From the NCBI GenBank assembly GCA_004764695.1, contig SMSO01000005.1, forward strand, positions 1,383,501 to 1,447,500: DNA of 64,000 bases, in the 5' to 3' direction. The first letter of the stretch is position 1. Each line of letters starts with the position of its first letter. This stretch comes from Schizochytrium sp. TIO01 (taxonomy: Eukaryota; Sar; Bigyra; Thraustochytrida; Thraustochytriidae). The position numbers were made by a program, and so were the translations under genes. Below are positions 21,621 through 32,205 of this stretch, piece after piece. The notes beneath the pieces are model-generated. The model made no database searches and was not told the DNA's origin. It saw only the letters and a program-made list of their open reading frames with translations.

Positions 21621-23123
21621 ATGGACGGCCAACTCGAAGGCTTGACAGGAGCCAGGGGAGGCTACCCTGTAGAAGACGAAGCTCCAGACTCTATGGGGAT
21701 CTTTAAGGAGTGGCTATTCACGCTACCAACCGACTGCCCAAATCGCCGCGAAATCAAACGCGATATTCTTGAGAGCGGCGCAAAGATTGTAAAGAATGAA
21801 CCTGATGTCTTCAACAAGTACCAAACAACGATTCACCTCCGCCCGCGAACTTTTACTCGCGAAGAGGCCCTGGCGCAAGGAATGAACTGTAAGTCTTACA
21901 GGAGTATCGCACAGCGGAGCAAAGTGAAACTGTCGAACTTATTGAAAAGTAATTCGGTGAGAATGATCAACGTGGATCTTGGAATATCGTAAGGATGGAA
22001 TGAATATCTTGACTAACAAAAATTGCCTCCTCTGGTGATTGATGATGACCAATGTTGTGTGCTTTAATCTGATTCTACATTGGCAGTGAAGCTTGTTGTG
22101 GCCCTCGAGTATATTCGCGATTCTGTTCTTCATGAGGTCGCTCTAGATCTTGAACGTTACCGCCTATTCGGCGAAGAAGAGAACCCCCTTACACAGGCTC
22201 CTCATGAGTCTCAGATGAATGACGATGACGATGATCGCGTTGTACTCGGTAACCCAACCCAGCCTGATCCCCAAACTGATGCTACCAAGCAGGTGATGGA
22301 CACAGTGGAAGTCCCCCCTCGTCCTATGGAAGTAGACCACCAGGGTCATGTGACAGGCCATCATGATGACGTTCACGCAATGCAAGTTCCTACAACACCA
22401 ACTCGTGATGATACCACTGCAAGTCGTATGTCTAGCTCACGAAGGGGGGCTGTTCGAGGCAGCAAATTGAAAATGTGGACTACGGATGAGGTGCAAACAC
22501 TTGTGGAGTATATTCAGAAGCAAATCCTCGACGATGATGTACTTAGTGGCATGAAGATTTGGAAACAAGCAGAAGCACAGAATGTTCTTCCTGGTCGTAC
22601 AGCCCAGTCTATGCGGGAGTGCTATCGGCGGCGCGAGCTTGGCAAGGTGGCACGAGAGGCACTTAAGAATGGTGACACTTCGAGCGTTACTGCTTCTAGA
22701 ACCGCAGATATGAATCCTGATGCTGTAATGGAGCGCGGTGTAGTCTCCGGTATTCCAAACCTTGCCGAGATTATCGACCACCTCATTGAAAGCACAAACC
22801 GCAATTCACAAGATGTATTCTGGGCAATATACCAAACATCTGGGGACTTTAAGAAAGCTCGTTCTTTGCTTCTTGGGAGTTCGCCCGACTTTGCGCCATG
22901 GTCACCTGACGAGGACCAGCTGATCGAGCGTCTAGCACAAGGATTCCGTGCAGCTCTTTTGCAACACTGTAACTCAGATGGTGAACGTCTCAATGCCATT
23001 GTAAATTCTGTTGATGGAGGCATTGTCAATATGCAAGATCGGCATGACCTAGAGAAGTTGCTTTATTCGCGTACCCTTGACGAGTGCGCACAACGGGCTG
23101 TTTTCCTTCGACAAGAAAATTAA
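21621..23123 (+). CDS. RAP1-like (TERF2IP-type) telomere protein, two exons
   Basis: Join of 21621-21888 and 22087-23123, giving 434 residues. Three regions match the RAP1 plan in order. A BRCT fold spans about 26-117, beginning GIFKEWLFTLP, with ESGAKIV and closing ALEYIRDSVLHEVALDLERYR, which resembles the human BRCT end. A Myb/SANT domain lies at about 218-273 (KMWTTDEVQTLVEYI, GMKIWKQAE, PGRTAQSMRECYRRRE), of the RAP1 type. A C-terminal RCT-like region at 313-434 has LAEIIDHLIE, YQTSGDFKKARSLLLGS, WSPDEDQLI and LDECAQRAVFLR, close to the human order. The linker is acidic and Asp/His-rich. RAP1 binds shelterin/telomere partners and regulates telomere length and silencing. The BRCT is completed only by the splice. 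Alternative: another BRCT-Myb protein. Confidence 0.8.
21889..22086 (+). other. predicted spliceosomal intron in the RAP1-like gene
   Basis: A 198-bp interval starts with the consensus donor GTAAGT and ends with TTGGCAG after a mixed-pyrimidine stretch. It splits a codon after its first base (T at 21888, TG at 22087-22088). Removal keeps the frame and joins the two halves of the BRCT domain. Read-through would stop at TAA near 21990. It is the only intron I can support in the window. Confidence 0.8.
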
Positions 23124-23440
23124 GGGAAGGACAGAGTTATGCAGCCAAATACTTAATTCCATCATGTGAAACATCTACATCTTAAATTAGTCAGAAATAC
23201 ACCATTCAAATTCATTTTAGTTTTTAATGCAAATTCAAAAGAATGTCCACTACTGCAGTTGTGCTACAAGAGGTTCTCAATACACCTGCTGCTGCCTTAA
23301 CAGTTTAAAATATCTCACTTTGCCTGAAATGAGATTTAGCTGAGAATTGGATTAGTTTATTTTTCTACCACAAACATATTAAGTAAAACTCTTAAAAAAG
23401 AAATTAAGGATTATGCACAACACTCGGAACAGGCAATCCC
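23124..23440. other. spacer between convergent genes
   Basis: About 317 bp of AT-rich DNA between the 3' ends of the RAP1-like gene (+) and the TPR-NudC gene (-). It must serve both terminators. Confidence 0.6.
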
Positions 23441-24655
23441 CTAACGCATATCAATCGGCACATCAGGAAATTTTTCACGAAGCAAGTCGTACATGGCACG
23501 CTTTCCCGGGTTCTTCATCGCCTTTTCTCGAGCCTTATCATCTGCCTGCTTTTTCTCGATACTTTCCGAAATCTCACGACGTTGTTTATCAGGAAGATTT
23601 GCTAAGCTCTCACCAACGTTACATTCAGTGACGTCAATTTCGGGTTCTCCGACAAATGCGCTTGGCCACCATTCATATCCAGGGCTCTCCTCCCGTGATG
23701 CATTATCCTTTACTAAAGAAACCACTAGACATCCAGGAGATTCTCGATCCCAAAAACTGTCATCAACCTTGACCGGAAACCGTACATCCTTATCAAGAAC
23801 CACACTATCTAGAGCCATCACACGGACATGCTTACGTGTTATTTCGCATTTAAGATCGCCACTTGCGATTGTAGGATCCACCTGTACTGCAATAGTCGTT
23901 TCAGACACAGTTTGTCCCCATGCGTAAGAATCAAGCACAGCACCATTCTGCGTGTGTCCATGAGCGTTAACCCAGGAAACAAAATCCTCTCGTTCCTGCG
24001 CATTGGCTTTCTCTAGCTGCAGCTGCCTACCTCTTTCAGTCTCGGCCTTAAAAGCTTCTGCCTGCAACAGCTTTTCACGTTCAGATTTTACACGTTTATA
24101 CTCCTCACGTAGTTCGCGAGACTTGGGCGCCGCTCGAATAGCCAGTTCTAGGTCGGCTATTGCTTTATCAAGGTCCTTATTAAGAAGATACGCCTTCGCA
24201 CGTCTATAAAGGGCTTTGGCGTTGTGAGGTTGTGCTTCAAGAACAGCATTGCAACAGTTTAATGCCGAATCCGCAGAATCGAGTGCAAGGCCAGATGCTG
24301 CAAGATTGAGTAGAATTGAGATCCGCAAATCGATAAACACCTTTGCAGTTTCCGTATCATCTTCTACCTGTGCCACGATATCTTCTAGGGCGGCGAGGGC
24401 CTCAGCATACTTTGCACAGGCTTCCATCATGGAGTTCTTGCCGAGGGTGTGCTTCTCGAACATCTTGCCGCGCTTGAAGAGGTCATTGCCTTCTTTCTTT
24501 AGTGCCTCAGCTTTTGCCAACACGTCTTGAGGGATAGTGGACTCTTCTGTAGTATCGGAGGCCTTTAAACTGCCTTCCACTTCTTGTAGAGTTTCAGCAT
24601 GGTTAATATCGCTGTTCACGTCGCTTGAGTTGTTTTGGCTGTTGTCCTGCTCCAT
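23441..24655 (-). CDS. TPR-CS/NudC domain fusion protein (probable Hsp90 co-chaperone)
   Basis: A 404-residue protein. The N-terminal ~45 residues are polar and Asn/Asp-rich. A TPR block spans about 46-190 (AEALKKEGNDLFKRGK, ISILLNLAAS, AKALYRRAKAYL, LDKAIADLELAIRAAP), the type that binds the Hsp90/Hsp70 EEVD tail. A charged coil (190-225) leads to a CS domain at about 243-335, beginning SYAWGQTVSETTIAVQV and with LKCEITRKHVRVM, closest to NudC-type CS domains. The C-terminal PGKRAMYDLLREKFPDVPID resembles the NudC C-terminal helix. This is not SGT1, which ends in an SGS domain. The order TPR then NudC is unusual among well-known proteins. The ATG at 24655 was chosen over a GTG four codons upstream. 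Confidence 0.82.
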   Translation of the reverse strand: MEQDNSQNNSSDVNSDINHAETLQEVEGSLKASDTTEESTIPQDVLAKAEALKKEGNDLFKRGKMFEKHTLGKNSMMEACAKYAEALAALEDIVAQVEDDTETAKVFIDLRISILLNLAASGLALDSADSALNCCNAVLEAQPHNAKALYRRAKAYLLNKDLDKAIADLELAIRAAPKSRELREEYKRVKSEREKLLQAEAFKAETERGRQLQLEKANAQEREDFVSWVNAHGHTQNGAVLDSYAWGQTVSETTIAVQVDPTIASGDLKCEITRKHVRVMALDSVVLDKDVRFPVKVDDSFWDRESPGCLVVSLVKDNASREESPGYEWWPSAFVGEPEIDVTECNVGESLANLPDKQRREISESIEKKQADDKAREKAMKNPGKRAMYDLLREKFPDVPIDMR

Positions 24656-25131
24656 TGTCTTACCCACTCCTTCTCAGGTACCACGCAAGAAAAAGACAAC
24701 CAAAGAAAAAAAGTCAACGAATCAAAGTGCAAATAAAATGATCTGGAGACCAACAATCTGCTGAGCAGACCGCTTCTGCGCAGGATCTCCGGCTTTGGAG
24801 CAGTTGGTGTTTTTCTCCGAACGGCTTTGCTGACCCATCTTGCATAGATGGAAGTCCCGGAATTCCGGGGTCTTGGATTTGTGTTTGTGCTTTCAAAGCA
24901 TTGAGCAAAAGTCATTCCCTCAAAGTTAATTTGTTAGAACTCTTTAGCTCTGGTAAAAAATCAAACTAAAACAATTACTCAGCTCTAAAAAGAAATAGTT
25001 GGTACCGTTATTTGGCTTTTTGATTCGCATGTGTACGGAGAAAAAATGTGTACATCAAGACTTGCAAACAGATATATATATATATTGCGTTTATATGGAA
25101 TAAGATTAAGTTTTGTTTTTGTGCGTGCAGT
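24656..25131. other. spacer
   Basis: About 475 bp between the 3' end of the 682-residue gene and the TPR-NudC start, both minus strand. It contains a short TA run near 25072-25086. No gene seen. Confidence 0.5.
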
Positions 25132-27180
25132 TTATGCTTCTTCAGTGTCGCTAGTTTGCTCGAGCTTAGATTCAGGAGGGTCAAGCTTTTTGTGGTAAGA
25201 TGTTTGCATGAACTCTTGCAACTTTCGGGCTTCATCAGTGGCCTTATAAACAAGCTTGAAGCACGAATGGTCTGGCAGAGTTTGGATAAGCCGCTGGCAT
25301 GCAGCATGTACGAAGCGAGGTGGAATGTCGATATCAGTTTCAAGATTCAATATTGAGCCGATGACCCGCTCTGTAGACTTGACCATTGTTTCATCAGCAC
25401 CGTCACGCTCACGCATATTTGTAATCATCCGGTGGGCTACAGAAAGTAAATCTGTTCGTGCTTGGCCACTCAGCAAAAGAGGGAAGATTGTGGTCTCACC
25501 AAGGACTGCGGCTTGGGCAATCGCCACGGAATCAAGGCAAACACCAACGTACCCATATCCCCCTTGAGCCAATCCAGTATCCCGTGATGCAACATTGGAA
25601 AGAACAGAAACAATACAGCAGGCACGGACGAGTTCGAGCTGTTTATCCAGAGTCCATTCCCCTTCTGGAACGTAGCAATTGGTGTGCCAGCGCTCTGCTC
25701 CCAAGTGCCATGGCCACTTTCGCCAGACATAAGGCTGCCAGCCGGTCATGGACCCCACATCCTGGTACCATTCAGTCGCAACCTCGCCTTGTAATGCAGG
25801 GCCTCGAATGACAACAGGAACACCTGCATGACTCATAGGAACAACGATGTCCTTCCCATTGACCCCTGTTAAACCAGTGCGCATGGGGACGGCGAGTGGG
25901 ATGTGGTAGAGCTCTTCGTCAGTGTCACGGACACAAAATGCAATCCCAAAAGAGGTCAGCAGTGACCGAATACCAATTTCAACTTCATGCTCGGGATCCT
26001 TGGCAAGCGCTTCTAAAAGGTCGTATGGAGAGTCGAAACGTTGGAGTTTGCCGCCCAGCTCGATTTCTACAAAAAATTTCTCATGGTTCATTCGAGGTTT
26101 TGGTTTTTCTGTCTTCTTATCGCGAGAAGGGATTTCATCCTCGTCAGACTCAATGTCATCATTCTTGTCATCTTCATCAATAGAGCTGTGTTTAACGGGT
26201 CCCCCATGGTCTACCTTTTCTCGCTCCGGGTTCTTCTCTCTGAATGCATACTCGTCATAGTCGCCTTCTGAGTATGGCACGAGGTTGCTTGTAAGGCGGT
26301 TGAAGACTGCCGTAAGAACCCTGGAGGCAGCGCGCTCCATCTCTGACTCCCGAATTGGAATACCAGGTGCACCTTGGTACAAACCAGGAAGGAATTCATC
26401 ATTGATATTTTTGAGTTCATCGTAGCTTGCATCATCCTTTACAATCTCGCCCGTAGAAATACGAGCAGCGAGTCTGTTCAGATCGCGCTGGATGTTGAAG
26501 GGATTAGGTAATTCGCCAAGCGGATCACGGAACTTTTCTGCGATACCAACATGGAGTTCCTCCACAGGATCCTTGACGTCTAGTACAAGCGCTTGTGCTG
26601 TTTTGTGCATTGTGACGCTAATGGCGCTCAGGGTGACTGGCGAAATGAGATTCTGGAGTAGGGTCTGTATAACTCTCATGGAAAAATCATCGATGGTGGC
26701 GCGGTCCTCCTGAGAAACCTTGGGCATGTGGCCTAGAAATGGCAGTACAAAACCCATGTGCAAGTTGCTAAACAGTGTAACAGCAATCTTACGGAAATCC
26801 ACGCCTCCTGGCACGTGGAGACTCCGTAGATAGCTCCTGAGGCTCACCATTTTCACCCCTTCGGATTCGTATTCTTTCCAGTTGGGCTGCAACGCGAGGT
26901 AATCGGACCACATTCGAGCGGTTCCATCGCTGCTGGAGTACACTGAGTTCTTCAGTTCTGTGTATACCGTGGAGTTTCCGTCTTGGCGAGCGTCTGCATC
27001 ACGGATATTGCGTAGTGCGACCTGACGTACATTGTCTCTTTGCACGCGGATACGGTCTTCCTCAACGATTTTCTTGGCCTCATGACGAAGATAAACGTGC
27101 GTAGCAGCTGCTGCTAAGGCTACGCCCGAAGCTGCAGCAATCGACCACGAGACCGCGCTGCGACCCATGAAGGCTACCAT
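25132..27180 (-). CDS. large N-terminally anchored protein of unknown function
   Basis: A complete 682-residue single-exon gene starting at ATG 27180. A hydrophobic segment at about 10-28 (WSIAAASGVALAAAATHVYL) is followed by a basic, charged helix, so the N-terminus looks like a signal anchor, for example on mitochondria, ER or peroxisomes. Residues about 60-310 are mostly helical and mixed. A very acidic linker follows at about 325-362 (DEDDKNDDIESDEDEIPS). The C-terminal part has conserved-looking motifs: GVPVVIRGPALQGEVATEW, GERW-like GAERWHTNCY, and GGYGYVGVCLDSVAIAQAAVL with ETTIFPLL. I do not recognise the family. PEX3 shares the N-terminal topology but not the rest. It may be lineage-specific. 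Confidence 0.8.
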   Translation of the reverse strand: MVAFMGRSAVSWSIAAASGVALAAAATHVYLRHEAKKIVEEDRIRVQRDNVRQVALRNIRDADARQDGNSTVYTELKNSVYSSSDGTARMWSDYLALQPNWKEYESEGVKMVSLRSYLRSLHVPGGVDFRKIAVTLFSNLHMGFVLPFLGHMPKVSQEDRATIDDFSMRVIQTLLQNLISPVTLSAISVTMHKTAQALVLDVKDPVEELHVGIAEKFRDPLGELPNPFNIQRDLNRLAARISTGEIVKDDASYDELKNINDEFLPGLYQGAPGIPIRESEMERAASRVLTAVFNRLTSNLVPYSEGDYDEYAFREKNPEREKVDHGGPVKHSSIDEDDKNDDIESDEDEIPSRDKKTEKPKPRMNHEKFFVEIELGGKLQRFDSPYDLLEALAKDPEHEVEIGIRSLLTSFGIAFCVRDTDEELYHIPLAVPMRTGLTGVNGKDIVVPMSHAGVPVVIRGPALQGEVATEWYQDVGSMTGWQPYVWRKWPWHLGAERWHTNCYVPEGEWTLDKQLELVRACCIVSVLSNVASRDTGLAQGGYGYVGVCLDSVAIAQAAVLGETTIFPLLLSGQARTDLLSVAHRMITNMRERDGADETMVKSTERVIGSILNLETDIDIPPRFVHAACQRLIQTLPDHSCFKLVYKATDEARKLQEFMQTSYHKKLDPPESKLEQTSDTEEA

Positions 27181-30100
27181 GTTTCCCTCAACAACAAGCT
27201 GTTGCTGTCTTGAGTTCGAGGTATTACAGTTTTACGACATAAAAGGAAAAACCCTTTTCAGGTCTAGCACCTACTACTATCCTCTACTTAACATCAATAA
27301 TAGAACACCCTCTTAGGGTCTCAACTGACCAAAACAGAAAAGTATTAAATACAGAACCTATGACGATAGGATAGTTCTCAACAACAGCAATAACAGCGTT
27401 GCGTGTCGTGCAATGTGCCATAGCTTTGAATAACATCAGCAAATCAGAGCTCGTTACAGGTTTATAAATGAGCTAAAATCATATTCATTGAGGTTGTTTC
27501 TTGGCTACCTGTCACCAGCCTGAGCTTCACAGAGCTCAGCATAGGCCTAACAAAGAAAGGTACTGCAAGGGAATCAAGGAAGGAGTCAATTATAGTGTAG
27601 TGGTCTTCAAGAAGACATGGGCACTCACTTCTACAAGCTCACCACCTTCTTAGGGCCTTTTAAGATAACCCTTGTTATGCGTGTGATAAAGAAAAAAGGC
27701 ATATACTACATCGGTACTCAGAAGCATTGAGGCAAGAAAAATTGGGAGTATATTCCTAAAGCATTACGCGTTTTGGGGGAGAACCTCGCCAAGTTGACAA
27801 GAAGATATCATCTGATGTGATGGACATTCTTATTTTTCAGGCCAATTCTTAGACCACCAAGGATGTCGATCTCACCGAGCTTGGAGTAAATCGATGTAGT
27901 TGAGATGAAAAACAACTGGTACCAGAAGCATATGAAATGTCAGTACAAAGTTGTTCTTACGGTCACTAGACTGAGACATCGCGTTGTCCGAAGGACTAGA
28001 CCTGCGTACTATCTTCGTGCGGTCCGTTGTGCAGAGATCCAAACTACAATTTGTATGTGCTGGCCAAAAGCAGAAAATCCCTAGTGCTCTGCTCAGCTCT
28101 AAAGAAGGAGCTTTCCAGGATACAGGAGGCATGTCGAATTTCTCCAAATCTTCGACACTTTCCTTAACGCCGCAACGATTATGTGTCGGGCGGACGGGCT
28201 CACATCAAGACGTTGACAAAAAGATTCTTGTTCATTGGCTTTCATGGGATTTTGGTCGACCGAAACTATCTGCTGTCTCTTTCTTGTATTTATGGTCGGT
28301 GATCAGTAACCATTACAACAACAACAAGATGAACCTTACCAAGGTGAAACGCTATTGAGCAAAAATTTCTCAACAAACCGAGTCGTTCGAAAGAATTCAG
28401 GTCAAGATAGAGGAGGTCCTGCAAAAAGTCCGTCTTCCCCATTTGAAAAAAGAAAATACAAAGATTACTATTACAAAATTCAATAAAGAAGCGAGGCTTG
28501 AGAAATGCCTCTCCAGAAATAGATGAAGACAATGCTAGGGTAGCCTTAGAAGAGCGCCATTGTATTTTGATGAAACCAGAATAGCCATTTCTCAACCTCT
28601 ACCTACATCGCAGCTCCCACTTTCATTTCCAACTTGAACTTTCTCTTCTCCTAACCTCTGAAAACAACTAGACATTTATGACCTGTCGTTCTCAGGAGGT
28701 GCACACCACATGCGACTAGGTCTGCACGTAGTGCCTACCTAGCTAGGTACCATCGTAGTTGATGGGTTTCCCACTTTTTAGCAAGCATTGTTTTGGTTGT
28801 AATTGAGAGATCTCAGGACGATCGTCGATTTCGAGCCCAAAGAAGACGGAGCATGTCTGCACTCGGTTGGCCCACCGTCGTTTGATTTTTACTTGGAGAA
28901 GGCCTCGCGCAAAGATTACTCAGGTCTCGATCCGCGAGCTAGCTCTGGGATGGCTTTGTGCATGAATTGGTGGTGGAGGCTGCTGCTCTATCGGCACAGC
29001 ACCACCTCAATTCGTCCGCTGCATTATTCTACTCTAGCTTAGGATTGCTAAATAGAATTGTTTTGTCTATCGTTTATTCCACGTTGGAGATGATATGTGA
29101 ATAAAGGCATGAAGAAGGAAATAATGAAAGAAATGAATAAAGAAATTGGTTGTTTGATTGTGATTGTGTGATTGTTCGTTTGTTTGTTTATTGGTTTGTG
29201 ATTTGTTGTGATAACGCCAACTTCATAGGCCGCTTAGATGGTTCTCTACCCCCCCTTAGGAACACACAACCGTGGACAACAATAAGAATAACCATAGCAG
29301 GTACGTGTCAACTTATAAAAAAACAAAAGAAAAGAAAAGTAAAAGAAACTGATAAGCATTTTCGACTTGGGAGAAAACTCTCAAACAGATCCTGCTCCAC
29401 GCCCTCCCTGGAGAGGCGTGCTGAGGCCCTGGCTTGCTAGGATTCTGGACACCAGGTGCGTTGAAGAGTGTAAGCTTTTGCCAGTTTATGCAGCTTTTAC
29501 AGCAACATCAGCAGGCCACGTTTGGTGGAGCTCAAGACATGCATAAAACTTGCATGGCGTATTCAATTCAATTTGATCTTCCTCTTCCAAATAGTAGATC
29601 TGTATGTAGATAACTGCGGCTCGTATCAACTAGAGGGTATATAACTTAGAGTAAATGCTTTTTTACATAAAAGACTAATTTACAAAAACAATAAAAAGCC
29701 TCGAGAGAAGAAGAGTCGAATTGAAAAGCAAAACAATCAGAACAAGATTGATGTTGTGAGTGAGAAAAAGCTCAGGAAAGAAACACGCAAATTTTTAATA
29801 GACCAAAAAGGCATTTATTTTCTTTTTCTTTTTGATCAAAGTTTTATAAGTTGCATGGCATTGACCGTTCTTTTGCAAATAGCTACTCCTAGGCATGGCT
29901 GTTGGCACGCAGATTTTAGTTCTCCAGGCTTCATCAAGTCTCTTGCCTGCTTCCGCAATCCCTTCACCAACCGTGTGTGGATTCCCACTCAACCTGAAGC
30001 CGTCTAGTACCAGTTTTAATCAACCTGAAGTAATCAATTTTTTTCACTTAGGTTGCTTTCTGGGGGGCACGGTGCGTGGATCCGGCGTTTCCCTTCCCAC

Positions 30101-30420
30101 TTCCTTCATACCTTGGATTACACAAAAGCCTGAAACACTCCCAAGGTAGCCCCCAATCTTGCATATGCTAGAGATTTCCCTAGCCGCCCTGATCGATGGT
30201 GCGGAGATGAGGTGCGTTTAGCCTACTATAGAGTGCCTGTATTCTGTACTTGTTTTCCTGAGTAGAAGTGAAGTAAAGACCTTTTGTACATTATGGTATA
30301 GAATATAGCGTATAGTAAGTTGCCTCAAAAGTAGACTAAACCACCTCGGTTATTCGCCTCGATCAAATCTGCAATCAAAAGCTTCGCAGTCCGTCCGTGC
30401 GAGCACCACTTGCTTGAAGA
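27181..30420. other. spacer with no convincing gene
   Basis: About 3.2 kb. Between about 27600 and 28600 several frames read as broken, coding-like peptides, which may be a decayed transposon or pseudogene (see findings). A GTTT-rich tract is at about 29150-29205 and AAGAA-rich DNA at about 29320-29350. The last 150 bp probably hold the promoter and leader of the first dehydratase gene. Confidence 0.5.
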
Positions 30421-32205
30421 ATGAGCTCCGTCGGCCGGCGCAGCGCCGCTGCGTTGACCCCTCTCGCGCCTCGCGTGACTGCCGCCTATGCTGGCGCCCG
30501 CGGCTTCGCTGCCGCTGCCGCTGATGCTGATGGCTTGAACAAGTACAGCCGCGTTATTACGCAGCCCAAGAGCCAAGGCGCTTCTCAGGCCATGTTGTAC
30601 GCCACTGGCATGAACGAGGCTGACATGAACAAGCCCCAGATTGGAATCTGCTCCGTCGCCTACGAAGGCAACCCCTGTAACATGGGTCTCTATGAGCTCT
30701 CCGAGAAGGTCAAGCAGAGTGTTGTTGATGCTGGTCTTGTTGGATTTCGTTTCCACACCATTGGTGTCAGTGATGGTATCTCCATGGGAACTGACGGTAT
30801 GCGTTACAGTCTTCAGAGCCGTGACATCATCGCCGACTCTATTGAGACTGTCATGAGCGCTCAGTGGTACGACGGTAACATTACCCTCCCCGGCTGTGAC
30901 AAGAACATGCCGGGTGCTCTTATTGCTATGGGCCGCTTCAACCGCCCGTCCCTCATGGTCTACGGAGGTACCATCAAGGCTGGCTGCTCCAGCAAGGGTG
31001 ACAAGCTTGATATTGTTTCCGCTTTCCAGAGTTACGGTCAGATGATCACCGGTCAGATCTCTGAAGAGGAGCGTCAGGATATTGTCCGCCATGCTTGCCC
31101 TGGACCTGGTGCTTGCGGTGGTATGTACACTGCCAACACCATGGCAAGTGCCATTGAGGCTATGGGTATGGCCCTCCCGTACAGCTCCTGTGCCCCTGCT
31201 GAGTCCAAGGAGAAGCGTGAGGAGTGTGCTCGCGCCGGTGAGGCCATCAAGAAGCTCATTGAGCTCGACCTCAAGCCGCGTGACATCATGACCCGCGCCG
31301 CTTTTGAGAACGCAATGACCCTCATCATGGCTCTTGGTGGCTCCACCAACGCCGTTCTTCACTTGATCGCCATGGCCCGCGCTGTCGATGTCCCTCTTGA
31401 CATCAACGACTTCAACAAGATCAGCGACCGTGTGCCTTTCATTGCTGACATGAAGCCCTCCGGCAAGTACGTCATGGAGGACCTCCACGAGGTTGGTGGC
31501 ACCCCGGCTGTGCTCAAGTACCTCCTCGAGAAGGGCATGATCGACGGATCCTGCATGACCGTCACCGGCAAGACCCTCGCTGAGAACCTTGCTGAGCTCC
31601 CTGGCCTCAAGGAGGGCCAGGACATCATCCACACCGTTGAGAACCCCATCAAGGAGACTGGTCACTTGAACATTCTCTACGGTTCCCTCAGCCCGGACTC
31701 TGCTGTTGCCAAGATCACCGGCAAGGAGGGTATGGAGTTCGAGGGCCCTGCCATCTGCTTCGACCGCGAGGAGGACATGGTCGCCGCCATCGAGGAGAAC
31801 CGCATCAAGAAGGGTCACGTCATCATCATCCGCTACCAGGGCCCCAAGGGTGGCCCCGGTCTCCCTGAGGGTCTCAAGGCCACCAGTCTTGTGATTGGTG
31901 CCGGTCTTGGCCCGTACTGTGCTCTTATCACTGACGGTCGCTTCTCTGGTGGCTCCACCGGCTTTGTGATTGGCCACGTGTGTCCTGAGGCTCAGGAGGG
32001 TGGTCCCATCGCTCTTGTCAAGGACGGTGACAAGATCAAGATTGACATCCGCACCCGCAAGATGGACCTTCTTGTCGATGATGCCGAGCTCGAGCAGCGC
32101 CGCAAGGCCTGGGTTGCCCCCCCTCTCAAGTACACCAAGGGTGTTCTTTACAAGTACATCAAGAACGTGCGCCCTGCCTCTGAGGGCTGTGTCACTGATG
32201 CCTAA
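30421..32205 (+). CDS. ILV3/ilvD: dihydroxy-acid dehydratase, copy 1
   Basis: A 594-residue Fe-S dehydratase that makes 2-keto acids from 2,3-dihydroxy acids in valine, leucine and isoleucine synthesis, normally in mitochondria or plastids. The first ~40 residues are rich in Arg, Ala and Ser with no acid until later and fit a mitochondrial targeting peptide. The three cluster cysteines sit in [19 protein letters not shown] and [18 protein letters not shown]. The Lys/Arg-rich Mg site and the C-terminal [14 protein letters not shown] are intact. Length is normal. The ATG at 30421 is the clear start. Its neighbour downstream is a close paralogue, which shares a perfectly identical block. Confidence 0.95.
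   Translation: MSSVGRRSAAALTPLAPRVTAAYAGARGFAAAAADADGLNKYSRVITQPKSQGASQAMLYATGMNEADMNKPQIGICSVAYEGNPCNMGLYELSEKVKQSVVDAGLVGFRFHTIGVSDGISMGTDGMRYSLQSRDIIADSIETVMSAQWYDGNITLPGCDKNMPGALIAMGRFNRPSLMVYGGTIKAGCSSKGDKLDIVSAFQSYGQMITGQISEEERQDIVRHACPGPGACGGMYTANTMASAIEAMGMALPYSSCAPAESKEKREECARAGEAIKKLIELDLKPRDIMTRAAFENAMTLIMALGGSTNAVLHLIAMARAVDVPLDINDFNKISDRVPFIADMKPSGKYVMEDLHEVGGTPAVLKYLLEKGMIDGSCMTVTGKTLAENLAELPGLKEGQDIIHTVENPIKETGHLNILYGSLSPDSAVAKITGKEGMEFEGPAICFDREEDMVAAIEENRIKKGHVIIIRYQGPKGGPGLPEGLKATSLVIGAGLGPYCALITDGRFSGGSTGFVIGHVCPEAQEGGPIALVKDGDKIKIDIRTRKMDLLVDDAELEQRRKAWVAPPLKYTKGVLYKYIKNVRPASEGCVTDA
31495..31982. repeat. 488-bp block identical to 34769-35256
   Basis: Base-by-base comparison of the two dehydratase genes shows no difference across this whole block (offset 3274). 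The nearest mismatches are at 31494 and 31983. Synonymous sites would normally differ, so recent gene conversion is likely. Confidence 0.92.

Noticed and set aside
28803-29042. 79-codon plus-strand open frame
   Set aside because: Starts at TTG, no motif, unclear codon usage.
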